DNA of 64,000 nt from Marinilabiliales bacterium (GCA_002869385.1 PKTB01000002.1:67264-131263), one strand, 5' to 3'. Shown: positions 36,494 through 46,619, counted from the first letter of the stretch. A program made the numbers and translations. Notes: generated by a model from the letters alone, not told the origin.

Positions 36494-38876
36494 AAATATA
36501 TTTTTCCTGTTGCTTATTTTTGTTTTAAGTGTTGATGCCTTAGTTGAGGCGCAGAATTCAAATTATTTTAACGGATATATAAAAGACAGTTTGTCAAATG
36601 AGAATCTGCCATACGCAAATGTTATTCTATTGGAGAGAAAAGACTCCTCAATTATTGTAGCAACAATAACAGATGAGAATGGCAGGTTTGAATTAACAGG
36701 CTTTAAGGCTAAAGAATATATTTGTAAAGCTTCATTTATGGGATATGAGGAAAAGAGCTTTTTGATTGACCTTACAAAAGGAAAACTTAAATTCAATATT
36801 TTACTGACGCCCATAGCATATAACTTGTCTGAAGTTTCAGTTGAAGGAGAAAGAAATGAAACTGAGCGAAGTATTGAAAAGTTTACTTTTAATGTGGCAA
36901 AAAACACCAATGCTTCGGGTGGTTCAGCTAGCGATGTTCTTAAAAATATACCTGGTGTAGATTATGATTTTGATGGCAACCTAACATATCGTGGAAGCGA
37001 CAAAGTGATGGTCCTGATTGATGGTGAATTATCTGAACTTTCAAAAATGACAGACCAACTTTCTGCTGACCAGATTGAGAAGGTAGAAGTAATAAATAAT
37101 CCATCGGCAAAATACGATTCAGATGGAACTTCAGGAATAATCAATATTGTATTAAAATCTCCTGACCAAAATAATGAATTGACAACACTTAATATGCATG
37201 TTGGTCACCCCGGGCAATATGGGGCAACACTTGGAAATACAATGGTTCGAAATAAAGCAGCTTTTTATATTAATCCTGGCTTTGCAACTAAAACAAGATT
37301 TCAAACTAAGGAACACTTTCGAGATAATTATGCGAATGCTGATGCCAGTAATTATTATCAATACGATAGACAGGACAAAGGATTTAAAAATATTTTTATA
37401 AATTCCGGTCTAGATTATGCTATTGCTGATAATCAAAAAATAAAACTAGACATTTTTAGTGCAGCAAATTTTGATAATGCAGACAGATCTATTTTATATA
37501 ACACACTATCCAAAAACGATTCTGTAGTTTATAGCTCTGATAAAGATATTTACATCAAACAAAATAATTTTACTCTTGATGGTAAACTATCGCATATATA
37601 CAAATTAAGTAAGAAAAACGGGTTGAGATCAAATCTGCATTACTCTGTTTTTACTCAGATGAAAGAAATGAATAATGAATTTTTCCCTGACGTAATTGAT
37701 GAGCAATTTTATTCACAGAATACTTTTTCTGGTCAGTATAATAAGATAGGAGATTTGGAATTTGATTATTATCATTTATTAAATGATTCGATAAAGATTG
37801 AATCCGGTTTAAAGTTATCGTCAAGAGATCTTGAAAACGATTTTAGATCTGAGTCAATGACTCCTCAGACTTATTGGGTATCGGACACAGCATTAAATAA
37901 TTTATTTAACTATAATCAACTAATTGGAGCTGCGTATGTTGACTTTTCTGCGACATTTCGATTGTTTAAAGTACATGCTGGTATTCGTGTGGAGTATGCA
38001 ATGCTCGATGTAAATAGTAATAAGAATCAGTATTTTGATTTATTCCCTACAATCACAATAAGTGAGAAACTAAATAACAATATAACACTTTTTGTAAGTG
38101 CAAACAGAAGAATAAACAGACCCACTATAAAAATGCTAAACCCCTATTCTGATGAGTATGCCGATATATTGAATTTGCATAGAGGAAACCCAGATTTAGA
38201 ACCTGAGTATGTAAATTCTGTAGAAGTAGGAGGAAGGTTTGTTTATAATAAGTTTTCGGGAATATCATCTTTTTATTTTAGGGATGTCAATCAGGCAATA
38301 TCGAGAGTTAAAGCAGCATCTAATGATAGTGCACTTTTTGTGAGCTTTATAAACCTGAACAATGCAAAATTTTATGGTGGTGAACTATCTTTAACATATA
38401 AAGCTTTTGACTGGTGGAGCATGTCAGCAAGCGCAAATGTTTTTTATACGAGTCTAAGTGGAGTATACAATAATAATCAAGTGGATAATTTCCGGACAGG
38501 ATATTTGATTAACTACTCCAGTCGGTTTAATCTGTTTGAAACATTTGGTTTACAATTAGCAGCAAATTATCGTTCAAAATTGCCTTCGGTAATGGGTGTT
38601 TATATGGAAAAGTACTATATGGATATTGCAATTGATAAAAGCCTGATGGATAACAATGCTAAACTGATTTTTAGAGTTTCTGATTTGTTTAATACCTATA
38701 AATACGGCTTTGACATTGATGCAATTGATGATAATGGATATTCATATTCTCAAATAAACAGACGTAAAAATGAGTCAAGATTTTTTATTTTAAGCTTTAT
38801 TTATAATATAAGTGGTAAACAGCAAGAGAGTAAAAAGAGAAATGATAACTTTTACCTTGAAAGCTTTGATAAATAA
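36471..38876 (+). CDS. TonB-dependent receptor / outer-membrane beta-barrel family protein
   Basis: The 801-residue protein has a signal peptide (DALVEAQ), a carboxypeptidase-regulatory-like/CarbopepD_reg domain (YIKDSLSNENLPYANVILLERKD ... ITDENGRFELTGF), a plug-like domain (ASDVLKNIPGVDYDFDGNLTYRG ... IEKVEVINNPSAKYDSDGTSGIINIVLK) and a long barrel. This matches the OMP_b-brl_3 family of Bacteroidota. Ligand is unknown. No SusD homologue follows, so it is not a polysaccharide utilisation locus pair. Confidence 0.85.
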   Translation: MRDLRVFRNIFFLLLIFVLSVDALVEAQNSNYFNGYIKDSLSNENLPYANVILLERKDSSIIVATITDENGRFELTGFKAKEYICKASFMGYEEKSFLIDLTKGKLKFNILLTPIAYNLSEVSVEGERNETERSIEKFTFNVAKNTNASGGSASDVLKNIPGVDYDFDGNLTYRGSDKVMVLIDGELSELSKMTDQLSADQIEKVEVINNPSAKYDSDGTSGIINIVLKSPDQNNELTTLNMHVGHPGQYGATLGNTMVRNKAAFYINPGFATKTRFQTKEHFRDNYANADASNYYQYDRQDKGFKNIFINSGLDYAIADNQKIKLDIFSAANFDNADRSILYNTLSKNDSVVYSSDKDIYIKQNNFTLDGKLSHIYKLSKKNGLRSNLHYSVFTQMKEMNNEFFPDVIDEQFYSQNTFSGQYNKIGDLEFDYYHLLNDSIKIESGLKLSSRDLENDFRSESMTPQTYWVSDTALNNLFNYNQLIGAAYVDFSATFRLFKVHAGIRVEYAMLDVNSNKNQYFDLFPTITISEKLNNNITLFVSANRRINRPTIKMLNPYSDEYADILNLHRGNPDLEPEYVNSVEVGGRFVYNKFSGISSFYFRDVNQAISRVKAASNDSALFVSFINLNNAKFYGGELSLTYKAFDWWSMSASANVFYTSLSGVYNNNQVDNFRTGYLINYSSRFNLFETFGLQLAANYRSKLPSVMGVYMEKYYMDIAIDKSLMDNNAKLIFRVSDLFNTYKYGFDIDAIDDNGYSYSQINRRKNESRFFILSFIYNISGKQQESKKRNDNFYLESFDK

Positions 38877-38885
38877 TTTTAAAAC

Positions 38886-39266
38886 ATGAGTTATAAGTCT
38901 TTACATAATAAATACGCACCTTATTGGGCAATTGCTATGCTGATATCGGGTTTTATAGGACTTGCTCCATTATGGTTTGATGTGCCATCAGTTTGGTCAT
39001 CATATGGACTTGATGCGTTTGGACCTGCCTGGAATTATATTCTATTTCGAGGTCTTTTTACAGTAGAGGCAGATAATAAATGGACAAGGTTTTGGACTCC
39101 TATCAGGACTTTTCTAGTTTTTATATTTTTTAGTTTTAGTATCGAGATACTCCAGTATTTTGAGGTTTATGATTCTACTTTTGATCCATTGGACTTGCTA
39201 GCATACTGTTTGGTTTTGATACCTGTTTTTATTATCGATTTTTTAATTGTAAAGAAAAATAAATAA
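38886..39266 (+). CDS. Small integral membrane protein, unknown function
   Basis: The 126-residue protein has about three hydrophobic helices (YWAIAMLISGFIGLAPLWF, FLVFIFFSFSIEILQYF, LLAYCLVLIPVFIIDFLIV) and the motif STFDPLDLLAY. It recalls VanZ-like/DUF2809 membrane proteins, but I cannot place it firmly. It follows the receptor gene by nine bases and may share its transcript. It converges with the next minus-strand gene with one base between them. Confidence 0.55.
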   Translation: MSYKSLHNKYAPYWAIAMLISGFIGLAPLWFDVPSVWSSYGLDAFGPAWNYILFRGLFTVEADNKWTRFWTPIRTFLVFIFFSFSIEILQYFEVYDSTFDPLDLLAYCLVLIPVFIIDFLIVKKNK

Positions 39267-39267
39267 T

Positions 39268-39945
39268 TTACCAAGCATATGCATTAAACAGCTTCATTAT
39301 ATTTGGAAATAATATCCAAAAGGTAATAGTGGTAATACCAAGGTGAATTAATAGTTTTTTTATGCTTTTGTTTTTAAATGAAACTTTATCTAATCTTATA
39401 AAATACATTACAGCAGAATAGATGCTTGCACACATTATAAATAAAAGGAATTGACCACTAGCTTTAACTAAATCAGTTAAAACGGTATATAAGATTATAA
39501 GAAAGAATCCACCAAAAAATACCAGTTTTATAATATTGGTAATAGTGTGTGCTTTTTTTTCTATGCTGGTTTTAGCATATAATCTCTTGTTTACTACAGT
39601 GATTAGAAATAGAAATGAAATCATAACTACAGTAATGATTTCGATAACTCCAAATCCGAGAAATAGTAATTTTTCATCTATTCCGTAGATAATCGCTCCT
39701 GAGATTATTAGAAGTGGAGGAATAATAATATTTAAAACAGTCCATAGCGATTTTTTAGGACTCTGATAGCTTAAAAATACAACCAACTGAAAAATAATAA
39801 GCCCAATCCAATACATCGCAAAATATTCTAGGTATTTCTCTCGAGATAGATAAGTAGACCATATTAATAAACCTATTGCAGGAGCATAGAGTCGCCACAA
39901 AAAGTCAAACTTATGGAGATATTTATTTGAAACGAGCTTTTCCAT
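39268..39945 (-). CDS. Polytopic membrane protein, unknown function
   Basis: This 225-residue protein is very hydrophobic, with about seven predicted helices and no motif I recognise. It follows a flavodoxin-like reductase and an NTF2-like protein on the same strand with a spacing of one base, so the three probably form an operon. Confidence 0.5.
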   Translation of the reverse strand: MEKLVSNKYLHKFDFLWRLYAPAIGLLIWSTYLSREKYLEYFAMYWIGLIIFQLVVFLSYQSPKKSLWTVLNIIIPPLLIISGAIIYGIDEKLLFLGFGVIEIITVVMISFLFLITVVNKRLYAKTSIEKKAHTITNIIKLVFFGGFFLIILYTVLTDLVKASGQFLLFIMCASIYSAVMYFIRLDKVSFKNKSIKKLLIHLGITTITFWILFPNIMKLFNAYAW

Positions 39946-39946
39946 T

Positions 39947-40606
39947 TTAATACGATAAATTTTTAGCTAAATCAAAGGCTTTAGTAAGAGTTTTGCTATT
40001 TATCTCTGCATCTTTTTTTGCCAAACGAACAGGTATTTCAAGTTTTTTATATAGCGTTTCGAGTTCATTTTGATTCATTGTAATCAGCTTATTAACTGCT
40101 AGTCTGTTAGCTGTGATTACGTGAAGTTTGTTATTTGGACCAAGTATGTCAGTAATGTATTCGAAAAGTTCTATAATAGGTTCGGCATCAATAACATCAG
40201 AGGAACCCATAGATAGTATAAGCACAAAGTCTTTATTCCATTCATGCCAGGGTGTATGTTTGATGCTTTCCTCAGTAATCTGAACTTTAATAAAAGACCT
40301 AAACCTGTCTAGAATTGTTTTTACCGGAGCAGGAAAATGATGGAAGTATACCGGACTTGCAAAAACAATTATGTCAGATTCAAGTATTTCTGTACTAATC
40401 TTGTTCCAATCATCATTTCTAAGAGAACACTTTTTAATAAGATTACATCTTAAGCAGCCTGTACAGTTCTTAATATCTAAATCATTTGCATTATACTGCT
40501 TAATGTCTGCATTGTTAGTTTCTGCTCCCTTAATAAAAGATTCTAAAAGAAATTTTGTATTTCCATTGGCTCTGGGACTGCCGTTTATTGCAAAAACTTT
40601 TTTCAT
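39947..40606 (-). CDS. Flavodoxin-family NAD(P)H-dependent FMN oxidoreductase
   Basis: The 219-residue protein has the FMN phosphate-binding start FAINGSPRANGNTKFLLESF, CTGCLRCNLIKKC (a Cys-rich insert typical of the Fe-S flavoprotein or iso1MS families), and IIVFASPVYFHHFPAPVKTILDRF. It is a probable cytoplasmic quinone or nitro reductase. The substrate is unknown. Confidence 0.8.
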   Translation of the reverse strand: MKKVFAINGSPRANGNTKFLLESFIKGAETNNADIKQYNANDLDIKNCTGCLRCNLIKKCSLRNDDWNKISTEILESDIIVFASPVYFHHFPAPVKTILDRFRSFIKVQITEESIKHTPWHEWNKDFVLILSMGSSDVIDAEPIIELFEYITDILGPNNKLHVITANRLAVNKLITMNQNELETLYKKLEIPVRLAKKDAEINSKTLTKAFDLAKNLSY

Positions 40607-40610
40607 AATA

Positions 40611-40985
40611 TTATCCTTGAGTAAATGATGTGTCTTTAAAATAATCGCTTAGAAATTCGATTTTATCTTCTCTAAATCGAATATGAGTTACACCTCTATT
40701 TGAATAATCATCACCATTAATTGTTTGGCCATTATTTGTCCAAATTGCAATTGCATTATTGTTTTCAACAATAATTTCGGATATAGTGAATGTTAGTTTC
40801 TTATATTTGCGCGTAAGTGCATTAAGGAAAATTATTACAATTTTTTGGCCTTTAAGTAAGTTTGTTCCCTGAAAATCAAAACAAATATCTTCATGTATTA
40901 TACTTCTAATTTCATCAAACTCTTTTGAGTTCATTGAATCGAAGAACTTTTTTGTTAGTTCATGGTAATTCTGTTTATTATTCAT
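40611..40985 (-). CDS. SnoaL/NTF2-like protein
   Basis: The 124-residue protein has the SnoaL-like polyketide cyclase/NTF2 pattern: LTKKFFDSMNSKEFDEIRSII, FDFQGTNLLKG, and TNNGQTINGDDYSNRGVTHIRF. It is the first gene of the three-gene minus-strand group. Its upstream 223-base gap (40986-41208) is A+T-rich and holds divergent promoters but no other feature I can support. Confidence 0.7.
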   Translation of the reverse strand: MNNKQNYHELTKKFFDSMNSKEFDEIRSIIHEDICFDFQGTNLLKGQKIVIIFLNALTRKYKKLTFTISEIIVENNNAIAIWTNNGQTINGDDYSNRGVTHIRFREDKIEFLSDYFKDTSFTQG

Positions 40986-41208
40986 GTCGAAAAAACATTA
41001 TATGTTTATAAAATTTTCTAATAATTTATCTAAGTAAACGATAAAAATTATAATACAAAAATAATTATTTTGATGTTTATTTATAGGGTTTGTTTTTGCA
41101 ATGATTTTTACTAAGGTTTGCGTATGATGCCAGTACAAATAATAACAATTTTTGTTTGTGAATAGATAATTTTCATAAATTTGTAAAGTAAGCCCTAAAA
41201 CAACCAAT

Positions 41209-42708
41209 ATGAAAAAAGTAATCCTTATCTCCATTCTATTATGCTATGCATATATTTCAAATTCTCAAATAAGTTGGACCTACTATAATTTGGAGCCTGT
41301 TGTAGCTATGGATACAACTTACATGTGGGCAGCTTTAGGACAACCTTCAGTTATTATTGAAAATGACACTATAAAAATGTGGTATGCTCAGGCAAGTGGG
41401 ACAGACCCAGATGACACAGTATTACGTGGACGAATTAGTTATGCATGGTCATTAGATGGAATTGAATGGATAGACTACCCAGAAAACCCTGTTCTGGATG
41501 TTGGAGAAACAGGTTCGTGGGATGATGAGTGGCTGGACACCCCCGAGATACTTAAAGTTGGAGATGTGTATTATCTTTATTACTATGGTGACTCTACCTA
41601 TTTCGAAGGTCAGGATAATACAAATATTGGCTTAGCAACTTCTCCTGATGGAATTAACTGGACGCGACAGGGAATTGTTTTAAGTAAAGGAGGAGAAGGT
41701 GAATGGGATAGTAAATATATCGAATCTCCTGCAGCATATTATGATGAGATCACCGGAAAGTTTATGATATGGTATCAGGGACAAAATGAGGTTGGATATA
41801 TAAATATAGGTTTAGCAACATCTGATGATGGTATTTCCTGGACAAAATATGAAAATAATCCTATTCTAGAACTGGGGCCTTGGTTGGAAAGTTGGGACGA
41901 TATGTTTATTGCAGTTCCTGCTGTTATAAAACATGAAGATATTTTTGAAATGTTCTATTCAGGCGTAAACTTCGAAGATCAATGGGATACTGTTAGTATT
42001 GGTTATGCAATTTCTCAGGATGGCTATAATTGGATAAAACATCCAATGAATCCTGTATTAGAAACTATGCCGGATGATTCTGCCGGATTTTGGGCTGTTG
42101 ATGTTGTCTGGTGTCCTGACTCGAGCAAATATGCTATGTATTATGAAAATACATATGTTGCTGGCTCAAATGCTGTTTATTATGCCGAATCTGATATCGG
42201 AACTGTTGTTAACTCTAATGATTGCAATACAAATGTAAGCAATGATGTCAGTATTTTATCTGGTGGGAGTGCTTTGCTTGCAGCTAGTGGTGGTAGTCTT
42301 TATCATTGGATGCCAGAAGAGTTTCTTGACGATCCATATTCTGCAACTCCACTGGCAACACCGACAGAAAATACAATGTTTTATGTTATTATTGTTGCTG
42401 ACGATTGTGTTACACGAGACTCGGTTTATATTACTGTTGAAGAAACTGCTGTTGATCAAATTTTTGTAAATTCGAAAGTTTCAATATCTCCAAACCCTGC
42501 GGATGATTATTGTAATATTAGTTTGTCTGGGAATGTTAAAATGCCGATTAAATTATTGATTTATAATTTGTTGGGACTTGTACAAAGGGAATATATTATA
42601 AAAGAGAACACATTACAGATAAATACCTCTGAATTAAAATCGGGGACTTATGTTTTTGAATTGATTATTGATGAAAATAAAATCAGGAAACTGGTTGTAA
42701 TTGAATAA
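41209..42708 (+). CDS. Secreted five-bladed beta-propeller protein (GH43/GH32/GH130-like fold) with T9SS sorting domain
   Basis: The 499-residue protein has a signal peptide (AYISNSQ), then about 300 residues of propeller repeats: IGLATSPDGINWTRQG, IGLATSDDGISWTKYEN, IGYAISQDGYNWIKHP, with DTPEILKVGDVYYLYYYGD. Such repeats occur in glycoside hydrolase families with furanosidase-like propellers, but a catalytic triad is not certain. A short Ig-like domain and a type A sorting domain (VSISPNPADDY ... LKSGTYVFELI) follow. It is probably surface carbohydrate-related. Confidence 0.75.
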   Translation: MKKVILISILLCYAYISNSQISWTYYNLEPVVAMDTTYMWAALGQPSVIIENDTIKMWYAQASGTDPDDTVLRGRISYAWSLDGIEWIDYPENPVLDVGETGSWDDEWLDTPEILKVGDVYYLYYYGDSTYFEGQDNTNIGLATSPDGINWTRQGIVLSKGGEGEWDSKYIESPAAYYDEITGKFMIWYQGQNEVGYINIGLATSDDGISWTKYENNPILELGPWLESWDDMFIAVPAVIKHEDIFEMFYSGVNFEDQWDTVSIGYAISQDGYNWIKHPMNPVLETMPDDSAGFWAVDVVWCPDSSKYAMYYENTYVAGSNAVYYAESDIGTVVNSNDCNTNVSNDVSILSGGSALLAASGGSLYHWMPEEFLDDPYSATPLATPTENTMFYVIIVADDCVTRDSVYITVEETAVDQIFVNSKVSISPNPADDYCNISLSGNVKMPIKLLIYNLLGLVQREYIIKENTLQINTSELKSGTYVFELIIDENKIRKLVVIE

Positions 42709-42790
42709 TTCTACAAATAGTTGTCCAACATAGTTAGATTTAAATTATTTTTATTGCTATATTTGTTAAAATAATCATTATAATATTCTT

Positions 42791-43942
42791 ATGAAAAGGT
42801 CTCTTTTTGTTCTAATTCTTTCTATTTGCTGTTTTTCTTTATATGCTCAATTTGACAATGATCTTGAGTTAGTTAAACCTACAATAAATTTTAATCACGA
42901 GAATGGTGGTTATTATTGTGATTATTATCAATTTGAAACAGATAGTATTCTATTTGGAGGAATCATTAAAAATATTGGTAACAATATTGCTTATAATGTA
43001 TATCTGGAGATTGCTTTTCTTGATTATGCTGAAAATGAGGTATTGGTTCTGCATTCTGACTCTATTACTGAATTAGGTATTTCACAGACAGATACTTTTA
43101 ATATTATCAAATTTGAAGAAATTAAAGAAATGGATAATATAGTATTTCGAGTTTTTAGCGATTCTGTTGACGATAATAGTGTGAATGATATAGATACAGT
43201 ACCCGGTATATATTTATGGAGTGTAGATTGGAGCTTGGCTTCAAGATCAAAGACTGAAACCGGAATCTTCAACACTGCTCGTATAGACGGATTCCAATCA
43301 GAAGATTTCTTAGGTGTGAGGTTTGAAGTTAAGCAAGACCATTGGTTTTCTTTTATAGAAGTTAAGTTTTTGGATTATTGGCCGGACGATTTATCAATTT
43401 ATACACAAATTTATGAAAATGGCACTTTGATTTATTCTGTAGAAGCTGTAAATTATCATAATACTCCTCCATTTGGCATCGAAACTGGACCAATGTTTGA
43501 TTTTGATGTTTTTTATTTTCCGGAGAACGAGTATTATATTGGTTTACAATTTGTTTATCCAGAGGGAACGGATATTCCAATTGCAATAGATACATCTAAT
43601 TATCATAATTTTGAGTATGAATCCATTGCTAAAGTTGGCGAAGATTGGGTAAGTTGTGATTTTGTTCCATTGATTAATATTGTTTGTGATCCGGAAGGTA
43701 TTGAAACAAATAATTATCAAAAAAACCTTATTTTTCCAAATCCTGTTAATGAAAGGGCATGGTTTAAATGTAATGATGCATGTTTGGTTGAGTTGTTAAA
43801 TATTTCAGGTCAGGTATTAGATTCAAAATTATTTGAACAACATGAAAACTATTTTGAGATGGGGAATTATAAATCAGGAATGTACTTTGTCAGATTCATT
43901 TATAAGGATAAAACCGAATTGCATAAGCTTATAAAGATATAA
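42791..43942 (+). CDS. Secreted protein with T9SS type A sorting domain
   Basis: The 383-residue protein has a signal peptide (SLYAQ), a CARDB-like beta region (GGIIKNIGNNIAYNVYLEIAFLD) and a C-terminal sorting domain (NLIFPNPVNERAWFKC ... YKSGMYFVRFIY). The middle part has no recognised domain. Its stop overlaps the next start by one base. Confidence 0.7.
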   Translation: MKRSLFVLILSICCFSLYAQFDNDLELVKPTINFNHENGGYYCDYYQFETDSILFGGIIKNIGNNIAYNVYLEIAFLDYAENEVLVLHSDSITELGISQTDTFNIIKFEEIKEMDNIVFRVFSDSVDDNSVNDIDTVPGIYLWSVDWSLASRSKTETGIFNTARIDGFQSEDFLGVRFEVKQDHWFSFIEVKFLDYWPDDLSIYTQIYENGTLIYSVEAVNYHNTPPFGIETGPMFDFDVFYFPENEYYIGLQFVYPEGTDIPIAIDTSNYHNFEYESIAKVGEDWVSCDFVPLINIVCDPEGIETNNYQKNLIFPNPVNERAWFKCNDACLVELLNISGQVLDSKLFEQHENYFEMGNYKSGMYFVRFIYKDKTELHKLIKI

Positions 43943-44424
43943 TGATGAGGTATTTGAAATACTGTGTGATGTTTTGCTTTACACTTTTCTTAAGTGTTAG
44001 TCTTTTCTCATCTCAATTACCTCAAACAAAAGAAAAAATCAAACCTATAAAGATAAAACACTGCAGAATGAATGATGCAAGTTTGCTTGATCAGTGTTCA
44101 AGATACAACCCTCCGTTTGAAAGTACATTTCTTCCTAAAAGAAAAGAAGTAAAAAGTTGTTTTTACAAAATGTCTAAAGAAAGGAGTTACATAGAGTCTA
44201 GATTACGATATCCAATTGAAGATTACCAAGCACAAATTACCGGTTTTATTAATGATGGTAAAAGTTACCTATATTTCAACTGTATGAAAAAAGGCTTTAT
44301 GTCTTTTCGGTTTTTTATGAAAAAACCTCTAGTTGTGTGTGACGGAGGACAAAATTTTTGGGGCTTGGTTTACTGTATTGATACACATACCATCGAAGGG
44401 ATTAGTTTTAATGGATTTTTGTGA
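43942..44424 (+). CDS. Secreted hypothetical protein
   Basis: The 160-residue protein has a signal peptide (SVSLFSSQ) and no recognised domain. Pairs of Cys (CRMND, LDQCSRYN, VKSCFYK, FNCMKK, VVCDGG, LVYCID) suggest disulfides in the envelope. Overlap with the preceding T9SS gene indicates shared translation. Confidence 0.5.
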   Translation: MMRYLKYCVMFCFTLFLSVSLFSSQLPQTKEKIKPIKIKHCRMNDASLLDQCSRYNPPFESTFLPKRKEVKSCFYKMSKERSYIESRLRYPIEDYQAQITGFINDGKSYLYFNCMKKGFMSFRFFMKKPLVVCDGGQNFWGLVYCIDTHTIEGISFNGFL

Positions 44425-44440
44425 TTATTGAGCGTAAGAC

Positions 44441-44509
44441 TCATTGGACGAATGTGTGTACAATGAATGATTATTGCGTTCAGCTTCATTGGACGAATGC
44501 GTCGTCCAA
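44441..44509. repeat. Direct repeat TCATTGGACGAATG with a perfect hairpin in the second copy
   Basis: TCATTGGACGAATG occurs at 44441-44454 and 44486-44499. The second copy continues into a perfect stem TTGGACGA/TCGTCCAA (44489-44509). The region is more G+C-rich than its surroundings and contains no gene, though a reading frame runs through it. It could be a short interspersed repeat of the REP/BIME type. Confidence 0.5.
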
Positions 44510-44613
44510 CGAACGCGCAGGAATATAAAAACCTCAAAACCAAAAGAAACGCATCAATTAATACTAATTTGTTTCTTAAATTTGTTATATTTGAGTATCT
44601 AAATATAATACAA

Positions 44614-45507
44614 ATGATTAAAAACTTCTTTTTATTACTGTCCTTTTTAGTTGTTTTAATTACATCTGCATCGGCACAGGATAATATTCACTACTTTGCT
44701 GAAGAGGGGACTGTTTGGAGTATAGGTGCTTTTAGTGCTCCATATCAGTTAACGAATCTTGATTTTATTTGGATGAATGGAACTGAAATGGTACTAGAAG
44801 AGGATACCGAATACTCTCACGTGTTTTATAAAGGAAATACATACCCACCAAACGAACAAAACTCGGAAATTGTATTTTATGCTCAATTGTTTCAGGATAG
44901 CATCTTGTATTTAAGAAATACACAAGGTGAATCATATCCTGTGTTTGATTACACTTTACAAGTAGGAGAAACTGCCGATTTATATATTTACGATTACTAT
45001 GCAGAAACTTTTAGTCCGGTAAATATTGAAGTCGAAAGTATAGAAAATATTAGCACTCTTGGAGGAACAAGAAAATCATGGAATATTATTAGTAATGGCG
45101 CAACAAAATGGATAGAAGGTCTTGGAAATGAAGAAGGAGTAATTTATGCAAACTATAATCAACATGGATTTGTTGGTGAGTCTTTTTTTATGATTTGTGC
45201 ATTTAACGATGAATCCCAAATATATCAGAATAGTCTTTTTGAGGATTGTTATCTTACGGGCATAGAACAAGAAATTGTTGCTAGAGTATCTGTCTACACA
45301 AACCCTTTCATAAATAAATTCACATTAAGTATTCCAGAAGATAACTACTCAGTAAGGATTTACAATTCGTTTGGTTCAATTATTCATGAGTTTGTATCCG
45401 ATGAGCCTGAGTGTGAAATTGACCTTAGCGGATTTAGCAGAGGTATTTATTACTTAAGAATTGAAACTAATAAAGGAGTGATGCCAAAAACGATAGTAAA
45501 AATATAA
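44614..45507 (+). CDS. Secreted protein with T9SS type A sorting domain
   Basis: Start chosen at ATG 44614, which opens a signal peptide (ITSASAQ). An in-frame extension upstream to 44467 runs through the repeat and is rejected. The 297-residue product has a beta-rich N-terminal region (WSIGAFSAPYQL ... FYKGNTYPPNEQNSE) similar to other Bacteroidota T9SS cargo of unknown function, and ends with VSVYTNPFINKFTLSIP ... GIYYLRIET. Confidence 0.65.
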   Translation: MIKNFFLLLSFLVVLITSASAQDNIHYFAEEGTVWSIGAFSAPYQLTNLDFIWMNGTEMVLEEDTEYSHVFYKGNTYPPNEQNSEIVFYAQLFQDSILYLRNTQGESYPVFDYTLQVGETADLYIYDYYAETFSPVNIEVESIENISTLGGTRKSWNIISNGATKWIEGLGNEEGVIYANYNQHGFVGESFFMICAFNDESQIYQNSLFEDCYLTGIEQEIVARVSVYTNPFINKFTLSIPEDNYSVRIYNSFGSIIHEFVSDEPECEIDLSGFSRGIYYLRIETNKGVMPKTIVKI

Positions 45508-45519
45508 TCTTTTCAAACC

Positions 45520-46074
45520 ATGAAAACAAAACTAACATCTTTAATATTAATTCTTTTATGTTTTTTGCTTAGAGCCAATGCTCAAGATGAAATAACAACA
45601 GATACGGTAACCCATTACACTTTTGAGACATTATTAGATAGTACTGGCATGACTTTTACTCCACCTAAAGGTTTTATCGAAATAGAGCCGGTTAGTAATT
45701 ATAAGATGAACTATCAAAAAGCCTATAAACATCCTACCGAAAATATTGAGATTAGATATACAATTGTAGATCATGATCTGGATTGGCATTTTCAATTCTT
45801 TTTGACAACAACATATAATATTTCAATTCCAATGGCAGGATTGCCGGAATATGATAAGTTTGAAGCTGCAGATATGCAGGAACTAAATGCCGATATAGGT
45901 TATTTAACAATGGTAATGCCAAATGAAGAGTTTGCCGAAGGATATAGTCTCTGTATTCTGTTTTACATGTATAAGCACTTAAAGGGAGATGCTTATGTGT
46001 TTTATCTTTTTGACGATAAAGAAGCTTTAGATAAGATTCTGCCAGATGTATTTTATAATCTTAGATATAATTGA
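45520..46074 (+). CDS. Secreted hypothetical protein
   Basis: The 184-residue protein has a signal peptide (LLRANAQ). The body (MTFTPPKGFIEIEPV, IEIRYTIVDHDLDW, EGYSLCILFYMYKHLKGDAYVFYLF) resembles small envelope proteins of Bacteroidota without known function. Confidence 0.5.
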   Translation: MKTKLTSLILILLCFLLRANAQDEITTDTVTHYTFETLLDSTGMTFTPPKGFIEIEPVSNYKMNYQKAYKHPTENIEIRYTIVDHDLDWHFQFFLTTTYNISIPMAGLPEYDKFEAADMQELNADIGYLTMVMPNEEFAEGYSLCILFYMYKHLKGDAYVFYLFDDKEALDKILPDVFYNLRYN

Positions 46075-46125
46075 TTATAATTAAAAATAATTAAATTTGT
46101 TTTTTACTAACCAAAAAAATAAACT

Positions 46126-46488
46126 ATGAAAAAATTATTATTATTAAGCATCATGGTCCTGGGATTTGGACTTTTTGCATTTTCACAAGTAAGCAAAGCA
46201 GATGTTGAAAAGATGATGTCAGAGATAAATACGTCTGCTGATAAAATTGAGAAGTTATATGTTTATAATACTCAGGTTTTCTACACAGACGGAACATACA
46301 CTCGTTCTTATTCAACTTACTCAGAGTCAAATGGCGAGTATGAAAATTCAGTTATGATATATGATAGTGGAATTGTTCTAAGTACAAAGAAAAACGGAGT
46401 TGAACATTCTCGTAATCTTTATCCTTTTAATTCAATTAGTTATATCGAAGTAGGACAAAGCTCAATATGGATTTATCTAAAACAGTAA
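46126..46488 (+). CDS. Small secreted hypothetical protein
   Basis: The 120-residue protein has a signal peptide (LFAFSQ) and a beta-rich body with YNTQVFYTDGTYTRSY. No family recognised. It is closed by a strong terminator. Confidence 0.5.
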   Translation: MKKLLLLSIMVLGFGLFAFSQVSKADVEKMMSEINTSADKIEKLYVYNTQVFYTDGTYTRSYSTYSESNGEYENSVMIYDSGIVLSTKKNGVEHSRNLYPFNSISYIEVGQSSIWIYLKQ

Positions 46489-46508
46489 GAATATATTGAT
46501 TTATATAT

Positions 46509-46535
46509 AAGGCTCACAACTGTGAGCCTTTTTTG
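46509..46535 (+). terminator. Rho-independent terminator
   Basis: AAGGCTCACA and TGTGAGCCTT form a perfect stem with a tight loop and end in a T run. Confidence 0.85.
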
Positions 46536-46619
46536 TTTTCTTTAACAATCATTATAAGTTGATTAACAAAATTTGATAAACATCTGACTTATCTTTGAGG
46601 AAACAAATTAGCCACCATT

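Noticed and set aside
40998..41234. A 78-codon minus-strand frame in the gap before the propeller gene
   Set aside because: It overlaps the start and signal peptide of the clear plus-strand gene and has no family, ribosome site or codon bias.
44467..44613. Longer start for the T9SS gene at 44614
   Set aside because: The extension runs through the TCATTGGACGAATG repeats and would put 49 residues before an obvious signal peptide.
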